Position numbers and translations under genes: made by a program. The notes beneath the pieces were generated by a model. It ran no database searches. It was not told the DNA's origin and worked only from the letters and a program-made list of their open reading frames with translations. From Candidatus Hinthialibacteria bacterium OLB16 (GTDB lineage: Bacteria > Hinthialibacterota > Hinthialibacteria > OLB16), in contig LMZT01000164.1 of NCBI GenBank assembly GCA_001567115.1, positions 1 to 59,233 on the forward strand: DNA of 59,233 nt, read 5' to 3'. The stretch's first letter is position 1; each line of letters opens with the position of its first letter. This document shows positions 1 through 7,790 of the stretch, piece by piece.

Positions 1-406
1 CATCGGCCGCCGCTGCCCCCTCCTCCCGGATTTTATCTATGGCTTCCTGCCAGCCTGAGCGCAGCTCTCCCAGGAGTGTCCGGACTTCGAGGAGCATTGA
101 CGGTTCGGATTTCAACATGCCCGAAAACAGCTGGCGGATCATGTAGTCATATAAACGTGCGAGATTCAATGCGAGGTCGCCGCCTCTGGAGTGGTCCAGG
201 GCTGCCATCAGCTCGGTCAGAATGCGTTGAACTTTGGTTGTTTCACCCCGGAAGGTGGACAGATCCTGTTCCACATGAGCATTGAGGGCGATTGTCAGCT
301 TGCGGATCGCTCCATCATAAAGCATCAGGATCAGCTTGGCCGGATCAGCGGATTCAACCTGTGTTTTCTGGTAGTGGAGATGAGCTTTCGTGGCGAGCGC
401 GTTCAT
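1..406 (-). CDS. fliS: Flagellar export chaperone FliS (3' end cut by window edge)
   Basis: FliS binds the C-terminal helices of unpolymerised flagellin in the cytosol and delivers it to the flagellar export gate. The 135 visible residues start MNALATKAHLHYQ, with the family's early Tyr followed by the segment PAKLILMLYDGAIRKL, which is the hallmark of FliS. The rest is all-helical and includes ALDHSRGGDLALNLARLYDYM, matching the usual second helix pair. FliS proteins are about 125-140 residues, so only the last few codons are likely missing. The gene follows fliD by 142 bases and reads in the same direction, the usual fliD-fliS order. It closes the flagellar filament block that starts with the two flagellin genes. 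Confidence 0.95.
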   Translation of the reverse strand, partial: MNALATKAHLHYQKTQVESADPAKLILMLYDGAIRKLTIALNAHVEQDLSTFRGETTKVQRILTELMAALDHSRGGDLALNLARLYDYMIRQLFSGMLKSEPSMLLEVRTLLGELRSGWQEAIDKIREEGAAAAD

Positions 407-548
407 CACAGTACATCCTTTCCCTGATCTTCCAAAGAAGTTATTCCGGCTACGACTTTATCCTAATTTAACTGATCCAATCTTTCTCTCTGGTGAAGGA
501 ATGCCTTTTCTCGGCCCATCCTTCTGTATTTCCGGAGCCTTTGAGGGC

Positions 549-2594
549 CTACCTCGAATTAGCCACCCACTGGTTGATCTGCCCGGCCAGGTAGTCGCTC
601 TGCTGCTGCATCTGGGACAACGATTTCTCCAGAGCGGAAAATTGCCGGCGCAACCTTTCCTCGGCTATTTTGGCCCGTTCCTCGATCCCGGTAATTGTTT
701 TGGTGTAGGAGTTGATGGTGTCCTGCAGCGATTTGGCACGAATTGTCAGAGAACCCGAAATCGATCCGGTGAGCTGGTCGATGGTTTTTTCAGCCTGGTC
801 AGAAAATCCGCCTTTCTGAGTGAAAAAGGCCTGGATTGCATCCGGTTTGGCCGCGAAAACCTTCCCGAATTCAGTCTCATTGAAACTCAAAGTGCCATTG
901 GTGTTGACAGTAATGCCGATCTGGCCGAGCGATAGAAACTCCGATGTTCCAATAGCGCTGCCCTCCAGAAGGGAGCTCCCTGTTGTTCCAAGTATTCCCA
1001 GGTCCGCGGCGGTTGTTCCACCGCCCACCTCGGCAATGGCCAGGCTGCCCGATCCGCCGCTGGTGTCGCGGATATTAATCCCCGTGCCGCTGCGGTTGAC
1101 AGCAGCCTCGACCTCGATCGATGAATCGAGGTTGATCAGGTCCATCACCTCCTGAAGATTATCGGCAGAAGACAGGTCGATTGTTGCAGTATTTCCGGAT
1201 CTGTCGGTAATCTGGATCGAACCTGAAGCCACCCCCCCGCCATTGTTAAGATTCGAAAGCAGGGTGGATGGCAGGGTTGACACGGAGCGGGACAGCAGAC
1301 CCGAAAGGCTGCTTTCCACACTCAATATGGCTGAGTCCCCGAGCAGGATGCCGGCGCGCTGCGTTTCGGCGTTATAGGATGCATTCTGCTGGGCAAAGGT
1401 TTTTGTGGCATTGTAGGCGCTGACGAATGCTTTGACTGCATCGACCGCGCTCTTGCTGTCACTCTGGACTGTGATTGTGGAGATGGCATCGGGTGTGTCA
1501 TCGCTCAGCAGGGTCATGGTCACCCCGCTGATGACATCAGTCACTGTGTTGCTGGACCGGATGATATCGATGCCGTTGACTTTAAACAGGGAGTTCTGCC
1601 CGGATTGGTCCACCTGGGTGAAGGAGGTTTCGAGCACCCCCAGGGCCTCCAGGACATTGTTTGCGTCGGTTAAGACCGGTGTGGATCCATCTCCGCTGTT
1701 GATCTCCAGACGGAAAGAGCCGGTTTCGACCTCGACAGCCGAGGCTGTGATCGAGCTTCCCGCAGTCAGGGCTGCGGAATTGATCTCTGCCGCGATGTCA
1801 TTGAGCGACTGTGTGGAAAAATCGACATTCACATTGATGCTGCCGGCTCCATTGGCGATGCTGATGCTCCCCGAGGGGACATTGCTCTGCAAGCCAAGCA
1901 GGCCCTGCAGAGCCTGGGTGCGTGAAGAAAAGCGGCTGCTGGCCGCTCCCGCGGTGATCGAATTGGCGATGGACTCGCTCCCGGCCTGAGCCAGGTGGAG
2001 GCTCTCGAGGATGTTGCTGCTGCCGGCATTAACCAGCGTGAAGCCATCCGCACCGGTCGAAAGGGAGCGAATCGACAGGCGGAACTGCCCCTGTGAAACC
2101 TCGAGGACATTCGCTGACACGCCCGCCCCGGCATTGGAGATGCGTGAGGCGATATCCCGCAGCGTATCGGTGCTGCGAATGTTGACTGTGGAGTTGTTGA
2201 CACGAATGGCGCCCTCGAGGCCGAGGGCGGTGGTCTGGCTGGTGAAGGTGTTGTTCGGATCCGATGAAATCTGAAGGGCGGTTGCCAGCTGCTGCACACT
2301 CAGAGTGAAAGCACCCGGTTCAGCCGCACTGGAGGCGCTGACTGCAACAATGTTCGAGTTGGTGGAATTGGCGCTTCTTCCACGAAAAGTATCAGCATTC
2401 CCAAGGCCCTCGGCAGCCACCCGGACTGCCAGGACATTCCCGCTCAAACCCTGGACCGCAGACAGCTTGTTGGTGGTGGCGGTGCGGCGATTCTCAAGCC
2501 GGACAGCCGGGGCACGCTGTGAAAACAGAAGCGCCTCAATAATCTCTGTTGTATTGAGGTTCGATATCAATCCATCGATGGCAAATCCCGACAT
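549..2594 (-). CDS. fliD: Flagellar filament cap protein FliD
   Basis: FliD forms the cap at the tip of the filament and directs flagellin folding outside the cell. I place the start at the ATG at 2594 because AAGGAGGG lies just upstream and the product then begins MSGFAIDGLISNLNTTEIIEAL, the usual FliD N-terminus. This gives 681 residues; a longer reading from 2690 adds 32 residues without FliD similarity. The N-terminal FliD domain covers about residues 3-100. Three flagellin-IN-like repeats (IxVN...SxxDIAxxIN pattern) lie near 115-170, 240-300 and 460-520. The C-terminal FliD domain runs to the end with a heptad-rich tail. The protein is larger than enterobacterial FliD (about 470 residues), the extra length being the IN repeats. 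It lies between flaG and fliS. Confidence 0.95.
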   Translation of the reverse strand: MSGFAIDGLISNLNTTEIIEALLFSQRAPAVRLENRRTATTNKLSAVQGLSGNVLAVRVAAEGLGNADTFRGRSANSTNSNIVAVSASSAAEPGAFTLSVQQLATALQISSDPNNTFTSQTTALGLEGAIRVNNSTVNIRSTDTLRDIASRISNAGAGVSANVLEVSQGQFRLSIRSLSTGADGFTLVNAGSSNILESLHLAQAGSESIANSITAGAASSRFSSRTQALQGLLGLQSNVPSGSISIANGAGSINVNVDFSTQSLNDIAAEINSAALTAGSSITASAVEVETGSFRLEINSGDGSTPVLTDANNVLEALGVLETSFTQVDQSGQNSLFKVNGIDIIRSSNTVTDVISGVTMTLLSDDTPDAISTITVQSDSKSAVDAVKAFVSAYNATKTFAQQNASYNAETQRAGILLGDSAILSVESSLSGLLSRSVSTLPSTLLSNLNNGGGVASGSIQITDRSGNTATIDLSSADNLQEVMDLINLDSSIEVEAAVNRSGTGINIRDTSGGSGSLAIAEVGGGTTAADLGILGTTGSSLLEGSAIGTSEFLSLGQIGITVNTNGTLSFNETEFGKVFAAKPDAIQAFFTQKGGFSDQAEKTIDQLTGSISGSLTIRAKSLQDTINSYTKTITGIEERAKIAEERLRRQFSALEKSLSQMQQQSDYLAGQINQWVANSR

Positions 2595-2704
2595 CAGCGC
2601 GCCCTCCTTTTTGACGGGCAGTTTTTTGATTCCAGAATCGATCCGGCCGCCCGTCAGTCCCTCGTTTTTATCAACTTTTTTTGAAAGCATCCCTGAAAAG
2701 GGAG

Positions 2705-2727
2705 GGGGGAGAGGCTGGTTCTCCCCC
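2705..2727 (-). terminator. Hairpin after flaG, possible attenuating terminator before fliD
   Basis: An 8-bp perfect stem (GGGGGAGA paired with TCTCCCCC) encloses a 7-base loop just beyond the flaG stop. Read on the minus strand it is followed by CTCCCTTTTCAGG, so the T run is short and displaced by a few bases. It could partly terminate flaG transcripts before fliD. The weak T run keeps confidence moderate. Confidence 0.4.
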
Positions 2728-2734
2728 TGCCTTC

Positions 2735-3118
2735 TCAGGCCGTTGTGTCGATCAGCAGCCCGATCACTTCACGAAGCCGGGCTGCCGCTTTGAGCACATC
2801 GGAAGAAGGAATTTCCCGAATGACTTCTTCCGTGTCCCTGTTAGTCACGATTACCTGGACAATCCCGCTGGCATCATCCACTTTGAACTGGAGACGCACA
2901 TCGACCATGTTGGCGGTTGCCTGCAGCTGTTCAACCGCTTTCTGCAGGGCAGCTGGATCAACTTGACCTTCAGTCCGCTCCTGGCCGGCTTTCTGCTGTT
3001 GTTCAATTTTTTCAGTGTGCCGAGGAGCATATTCGGCAGTACGTGGTGCAGGGGGACTCCCTACAGGAGGACTGACCGATCCCAGGTCGCTCAGGGTTGC
3101 AACATTGGCGACTATCAT
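2735..3118 (-). CDS. flaG: FlaG family protein
   Basis: The 127-residue product has the FlaG signature in its C-terminal half: LQFKVDDASGIVQVIVTNRD followed by TEEVIREIPSSDVL. This matches the family pattern of an amphipathic strand, then T-x-E-VIR-x-IP. The N-terminal 55 residues are low-complexity (Pro, Ala, Gln and Glu rich), as in most FlaG proteins. FlaG affects filament length in several flagellated bacteria, though its biochemical role is not settled. The gene sits between flagellin and fliD, the position flaG usually takes. The ATG at 3118 is preceded by GAAGGAGAAGAAACC on the coding strand, a good ribosome binding site. Confidence 0.87.
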   Translation of the reverse strand: MIVANVATLSDLGSVSPPVGSPPAPRTAEYAPRHTEKIEQQQKAGQERTEGQVDPAALQKAVEQLQATANMVDVRLQFKVDDASGIVQVIVTNRDTEEVIREIPSSDVLKAAARLREVIGLLIDTTA

Positions 3119-3244
3119 GGTTTCTTCTCCTTCCCTCCAAATTCGGAGGTTCTAATGCCGGTCTCGAATCCCCCTCCGGACCGGCTCGCTTTTTCCGGCG
3201 AGCAACAAACCGCATCATGGGTTTCACTTTATCAGAATGATCGG

Positions 3245-3274
3245 GAGGGGAGCGGGATAAAAGCCGCTCCCCTC
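3245..3274 (-). terminator. Strong inverted repeat after the first flagellin gene
   Basis: An 11-bp perfect stem (GAGGGGAGCGG with its complement) encloses an 8-base loop. It lies 16 bases past the flagellin stop on the minus strand. The sequence after the stem (CCGATCATTCTGAT) has no T run. It may therefore be a 3'-stabilising hairpin or a factor-assisted terminator that separates abundant flagellin mRNA from flaG, rather than a classical intrinsic terminator. Confidence 0.5.
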
Positions 3275-3290
3275 AATGAAACCTCTGAGA

Positions 3291-5138
3291 TTATCGAAGC
3301 AGCGCGAGCACACCCTGCGGAGCCGAGTTGGCCTGAGCCAGGATGGCAGTGCCGGCCTGGAGCAGGATCTGGTTCCGGGTGAACCGTGTTGTTTCGAATG
3401 CGATGTCGGCATCCCGAATACGCGACTCGGAAGCGGTCAGGTTCTCAGCCGCCACACCCAGGTTGGCCATGGTGGCTTCGAGACGATTGGTGAAAGCACC
3501 GAGTGCGGAGCGCTGTGAGTCGACCTGGTTGATGGCCTCATCAATGATCGCGATGGCCTCATTGGCTCCGGTCAGTGTGGTCACATCGATCCCGGCTACT
3601 GTGCGTGCGGCGCCACTGGGCTGGGTGTCACCCACAAATCCCAGGTTGGTGGCACGCAGATCGCCGAACTGGACACTGACTCTCTGGTTCTGGTTGGCCC
3701 CGACCTGGAACGCCAGTGAATTGTTAGTCGCTTCGATCAGGAAAGTGCGGCTGCTGCCGCCATCGAGGTCGATGACCGCATCAAAATCGAGAGTGACTGT
3801 CTCACCAGCGGCAAAGCCGGCGGCTGTCCCGCTCTGGAACTGAACCTTGGAAGCACCATTCTGGAAGTTCACTGTGGTGCCACCTTCCAGGCTGCCCTCG
3901 TAGGCCTGGGCAACGATGGTCAGGGTATCGGTTCCGGCTGTCAGGGTTGCACCCAGGGTAAAGGTGATCTGGGCAGCGGATTCACTTGGATCCGATGGAG
4001 TCGGGCCATAAGCAGTAACGGTATCTCCAGCGGTCACAGCCTGTGAGGGTCCGCCACCTACTGTCAATGTCGCGGTGTTTTCGTTGCCGGCCACACGGAC
4101 TGTGTTGCTCAAACTCCCCACAGCGGCTCCCCCGTTTCCTGAATCATCTATACTAAGGGAGATCGACAGGTTGGTGTTGGTTCCTGTCGCCGCTGCTGTA
4201 ACAACGAACTGCCCTGTGGCGGCATCATAACTGGCGGTGTCGGTTCCGATCGCAGCGTTGATGGCTGTAACGACACTGTCGATATCGTTGGCCGCGCCAA
4301 CGGTTACGGTCACGGCTGTGCTGGTCCCATCAGATTCGACAACTGTAAATTCCAGTTCATCGGTCTGAGCGACGGTATACCCATCGATTACCAGCCCATC
4401 AAGAAGGTCTGCGCCAACCGCCAGTGTGGTTCCATCGGTTGTGATTGAGTCACTGGTTGAAACGACACGGGCCTGGGCGGCGACCACGTTGGAGAGCACC
4501 ATGTCATAGGACCCGCTGTCGAAAGTCGAGCCGGTGAAATTGGTGGCTCCCGTGTTGTCCACACCATCGACACCATTCCCCCGAGTTTCGGATCCGGCCG
4601 CAGTCTGAGTGACTGTGAGGTAACGGGTTCCGGTGGAAAGAGTGCTGGCTGTGGGTGTACGGGAAAGGCTGATCCCGGTTCCGGTTGTCTGCATAGACGC
4701 AGAGTTTGCGTTATCGCCATTGATCAGACGGCGGGTTGCGAACTGGGTGTCATTGCCAATACGGGTGATTTCAGCGATGGATGTCTGGATTTCATCCTGG
4801 ATCGCCCGCAACGCGACTGAATCGTTGGTGCCGGTGTTGGCTGCCTGGACCGCCAGGGTACGAATTCTCTGAAGACGGTTGGTGGTTTCAGCCAGAGCAC
4901 CTTCAGCGGTGTTCACGAGGTTGATCGCGCTGGAGGCGTTATCGATCGCCTGGTTCAACCCGTTAATCTGGGAGCGAAGGTTCTCGGAGATTGTCAATCC
5001 CGCCGCATCGTCAGCTGCGCGGTTGATTCTCAAGCCCGAAGACAGGCGCTCGAGGGACCGTCCCAGGGCGATCGATGTGGTGTTCAGGTTCCGGGAAGCG
5101 TTCAACGCTCCAATGTTGTTGTTGATGCGTGTGAGCAT
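3291..5138 (-). CDS. fliC: Flagellin (filament subunit), copy 1
   Basis: This 615-residue protein is the filament subunit exported through the flagellar apparatus. The D0/D1 N-terminal region is textbook: LTRINNNIGALNASRNL, then LERLSSGLRINRAADDAAGL, then EGALAETTNRLQRIRTLA. The C-terminal D1/D0 region is equally clear, with ESRIRDADIAFETTRFTRNQ and a final VLALLR. Residues of about 150-520 form a large Ser/Thr/Ala/Gly-rich surface domain containing a flagellin-IN-like segment (ESDGTSTAVTVTVGAANDID). The ATG at 5138 follows CAAGGAGGAAAGACTC, a strong ribosome binding site. The next gene upstream is a paralogue with the same surface domain, so the pair arose by tandem duplication. I did not find a convincing sigma-28 promoter directly upstream. 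Confidence 0.97.
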   Translation of the reverse strand: MLTRINNNIGALNASRNLNTTSIALGRSLERLSSGLRINRAADDAAGLTISENLRSQINGLNQAIDNASSAINLVNTAEGALAETTNRLQRIRTLAVQAANTGTNDSVALRAIQDEIQTSIAEITRIGNDTQFATRRLINGDNANSASMQTTGTGISLSRTPTASTLSTGTRYLTVTQTAAGSETRGNGVDGVDNTGATNFTGSTFDSGSYDMVLSNVVAAQARVVSTSDSITTDGTTLAVGADLLDGLVIDGYTVAQTDELEFTVVESDGTSTAVTVTVGAANDIDSVVTAINAAIGTDTASYDAATGQFVVTAAATGTNTNLSISLSIDDSGNGGAAVGSLSNTVRVAGNENTATLTVGGGPSQAVTAGDTVTAYGPTPSDPSESAAQITFTLGATLTAGTDTLTIVAQAYEGSLEGGTTVNFQNGASKVQFQSGTAAGFAAGETVTLDFDAVIDLDGGSSRTFLIEATNNSLAFQVGANQNQRVSVQFGDLRATNLGFVGDTQPSGAARTVAGIDVTTLTGANEAIAIIDEAINQVDSQRSALGAFTNRLEATMANLGVAAENLTASESRIRDADIAFETTRFTRNQILLQAGTAILAQANSAPQGVLALLR

Positions 5139-5559
5139 GAGTCTTTCCTCCTTGAATTTGACTCGTAGGGCCGGGGTCCTTCCCGGCCAGGGTCTGGGGA
5201 CTGATGCCTTCCTGTTCCACAGGCCAGGACATCATATCCGCCAACTGGCATGACCTGCCCTTCCCCCTGCCGCCGAACCTTTTCTCCAGCTGGATTCCGA
5301 TTTGAATCCCTGCCCTGAGAAAACCGGTCTGTTTATCGCCTCGCCATCCTTTGTCCTCTTCCCTGAGGAGCCAGTCCGGCTGACGACCCGGCGGAAAGTT
5401 TTCTGGGAGGTCGTTTCGTTCCGTTGAGGGGGTTGGCCTCAACTGTTAAAACCCTGACAACCCTCCTTCTCTCGATTTTATGAATCCTGAAGAGCCGATT
5501 CGCTCTCCTGAACCTTTAACGGAAGCGCGCGGGCGGTGCCCCTTCCATTGGTTTCCAGC
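5139..5559. other. Spacer between the two flagellin genes
   Basis: This 421-base gap holds the ribosome binding site of flagellin copy 1 and no convincing gene. On the minus strand, 5340-5333 reads GGCGATAA, one base from the sigma-28 -10 consensus. It lacks a matching -35 element and lies about 195 bases from the start codon, so I do not call it a promoter. A small 5-bp hairpin (AGAGC...GCTCT) and a GGGC...GCCC pair occur shortly after the flagellin copy 2 stop, without T runs. Confidence 0.6.
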
Positions 5560-7413
5560 TTATTTCTGCAACAGGGCCAGCACATTCTGAGATGCGGCAT
5601 TGGCCTGGGTTAATACAGCTGTGCCTGCCTGGAGCAGGATCTGATTACGGGTCATCCGTGTGGTCTCGAATGCGATATCCGCATCACGGATTCGCGACTC
5701 GGCGGCAGCCAGGTTTTCCGAAGCCACTCCCAGATTGGCGATTGTGGCCTCCAGCCGGTTCGTGAATGCGCCAAGAGAGGACCTCTGGGTATCCACCTGC
5801 CGGATCGCCTCATCGATGATCTCCAATGCTTCATTGGCTCCGGTCAGCGAGGTGACATCGATCCCGGAAACCACACGTGCATTCCCATTTGGCTGGACCT
5901 GATCCAGAAAGCCGAGTTTGTCGGCACGCATATCTCCAAAAGCGACTGAGACATTCTGTCCTGAGTTCGCCCCGATCTGGAAATTCATCGAGTTGTTGAC
6001 TGCTGAAAGCACGATCGTGCGTGAGGTTCCACCGAGATTGATGGCGGCATCAAAATCCAGGGTGACTCCCTCACCCGCAGTGGAGCCATTCTCGGAACCG
6101 CTCCGAAAGCGGACATCCTGGGCGCCATTGCGGAAAGCCACCTCTGTGCCGCCATCCAGCTGCCCGGTATATTCGGACTGGACAAGGGAGAGCACATCTG
6201 TCCCGGCGGTCAAAGCCGAACCGAGCGTAAAGGTGATCTGGGCCGGCGGGATCCCCGTTTGTGTGGGTGCCGGGCCATAGACAGTCACTGTCTGGCCTGC
6301 GGCAACCATCTGCGAGGGGCCGCCGCCAATCGACAGAGTGGCTGTATTGTCAGCACCGGCAGTCCGCACCGAGTTATCGAGGATCTTTTCGTAAGGCACT
6401 CCACCGCCTTCCTCATCGATCGCCAGGGTGATCGACAGGCTGCTGTTGGCGCCGGCTGAGGCGGCAGTCAGGACAAACTGGCCGGTGGAGGCATCATAAC
6501 TGGCCGAATCGCTGCCGATGGCGGAATTGATGGCGGCCACAACATCATCGATGGTGTTGGCGGCACCTACAGCCACATTGACCGCGGTGCTGGTCCCATC
6601 CGATTCGACCACAGTGAACCGCAGAACATCATTCTGATCGACACTGTATCCATCGAACTGCAGGCCATCGAGGGCATCGGTTCCATTCGCCTGGCTGGTT
6701 CCATCGGTTGTGATCGAACCACCTGTGGACACCACGCGAGCCTGCGCTGCCACCACATTGGAGACCACCACATCATAAGTGCCGGTCTCGAAGGTCGATC
6801 CGGCGAAAGCACTCATTCCGGAGTTGTTCACCCCATCGGCCCCGTTATGCACGGTTTCACTGCCTGCCACTGTACGGGTGATCTTGAGGTGGAGTTTTCC
6901 AGTTGAAAGGGTGCTGCTGTAAGATTCCGGGTTTGTACGGATTCCCAGGGAATCCCCAGCCACAATGCTGACCGAGTTATTTTTTTCACCATTCAACAGG
7001 TGCTGGCTGGCGAACTGGGTGTCATTGGCGATCCGGCTGATCTCCTGGATCGATGAATCAATTTCCTGCTGGATCGCCTGAAGAGTGACGGAATCATTGG
7101 CTCCAAGGTTGGCTGCCTGCAGGGCGAGTGTGCGGATTCTCTGGAGACGGGCTGTGGTTTCGGACAGGGCACCTTCAGCGGTATTGACCAGATTGATGGC
7201 ATCGGAGGAGTTTTCGACAGCCTGATTGATTCCGGTGACCTGCAGGCGGAGATTCTCTGCAATGGTCAGACCGGCCGCATCATCCGCTGCACGATTGATC
7301 CGCAATCCGGAGGATAATCTTTCCAGTGACGTGCGCAGATCTTCTGCGGTCACGGAATAACTCCGCAATGCGTTCAGCGCAGTGATATTGTTGTTGATAC
7401 GCGTCAGCGCCAT
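5560..7413 (-). CDS. fliC: Flagellin (filament subunit), copy 2
   Basis: The second flagellin begins MALTRINNNITALNALRSY and shares LERLSSGLRINRAADDAAGL with copy 1. It ends with ESRIRDADIAFETTRMTRNQ and VLALLQK. Both helical ends and the roughly 370-residue surface domain align along their length with copy 1, including ESDGTSTAVNVAVGAAN. Start choice: ATG codons occur at 7416 and 7413, and a TTG at 7419. GGAGG at 7425-7421 is 7 bases from the ATG at 7413 and only 4 from the one at 7416, so 7413 is preferred (617 residues). A sigma-28-like -10 element lies about 30 bases upstream. Two flagellins may build one composite filament or be used under different conditions; the sequence does not say which. 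Confidence 0.97.
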   Translation of the reverse strand: MALTRINNNITALNALRSYSVTAEDLRTSLERLSSGLRINRAADDAAGLTIAENLRLQVTGINQAVENSSDAINLVNTAEGALSETTARLQRIRTLALQAANLGANDSVTLQAIQQEIDSSIQEISRIANDTQFASQHLLNGEKNNSVSIVAGDSLGIRTNPESYSSTLSTGKLHLKITRTVAGSETVHNGADGVNNSGMSAFAGSTFETGTYDVVVSNVVAAQARVVSTGGSITTDGTSQANGTDALDGLQFDGYSVDQNDVLRFTVVESDGTSTAVNVAVGAANTIDDVVAAINSAIGSDSASYDASTGQFVLTAASAGANSSLSITLAIDEEGGGVPYEKILDNSVRTAGADNTATLSIGGGPSQMVAAGQTVTVYGPAPTQTGIPPAQITFTLGSALTAGTDVLSLVQSEYTGQLDGGTEVAFRNGAQDVRFRSGSENGSTAGEGVTLDFDAAINLGGTSRTIVLSAVNNSMNFQIGANSGQNVSVAFGDMRADKLGFLDQVQPNGNARVVSGIDVTSLTGANEALEIIDEAIRQVDTQRSSLGAFTNRLEATIANLGVASENLAAAESRIRDADIAFETTRMTRNQILLQAGTAVLTQANAASQNVLALLQK

Positions 7414-7443
7414 CATCAATCCTCCGTGACTGTGATGGTTTCT

Positions 7444-7471
7444 TTATCGGCCGCACTGCGACCTTCATTCA
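7444..7471 (-). promoter_or_regulatory. Candidate sigma-28 (FliA) promoter of flagellin copy 2
   Basis: Read on the minus strand, 7451-7444 is GCCGATAA, an exact match to the sigma-28 -10 consensus. The -35 side is degenerate: TGAA at 7471-7468, with a 16-base spacer, in place of TAAA. The distance fits a short leader of about 20-25 bases that includes the GGAGG site of the flagellin gene. Late flagellar genes are normally sigma-28 dependent, which supports the call. The poor -35 is the main doubt. Confidence 0.45.
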
Positions 7472-7790
7472 GCCGTCAACCCCAGTTTCCGGCCTCATCA
7501 GCGGCTCAGCGGTGTGTCTCTGCGAGAACCCTCTCCAGCTCAACCTCCTGTCGAGCCTTTCCTGCACTGATATGCCGCTTTTACAATTTTATGATTCATG
7601 AGAGCCTTGTCAATACGCTCGCAAGAATCATCTAATTCCGTAATGTAGCAAAACGCTGATATCTGTCAAGGGGCAACAGCAGGAAAAACCTCCACAGAGC
7701 CTTGAAAAACATCATAACATATTCAGGATGTTCGGTTTATGAGCAGATAGAAATTTTTTCGCACCGAATAGCCTGAACCTTCCATTTCCA
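7472..7790. other. AT-rich spacer upstream of flagellin copy 2
   Basis: This stretch separates the flagellin promoter region from the 3' end of the hydrolase gene. Its second half (about 7560-7790) is visibly richer in A and T than the flanking genes. I see no credible reading frame, no RNA gene and no clear terminator for the hydrolase gene, whose stop is at 7791. Confidence 0.5.

Noticed and set aside
5333-5340. GGCGATAA (minus strand), possible sigma-28 -10 for flagellin copy 1
   Set aside because: There is no TAAA-like -35 at the right spacing, and the distance to the start codon is about 195 bases.
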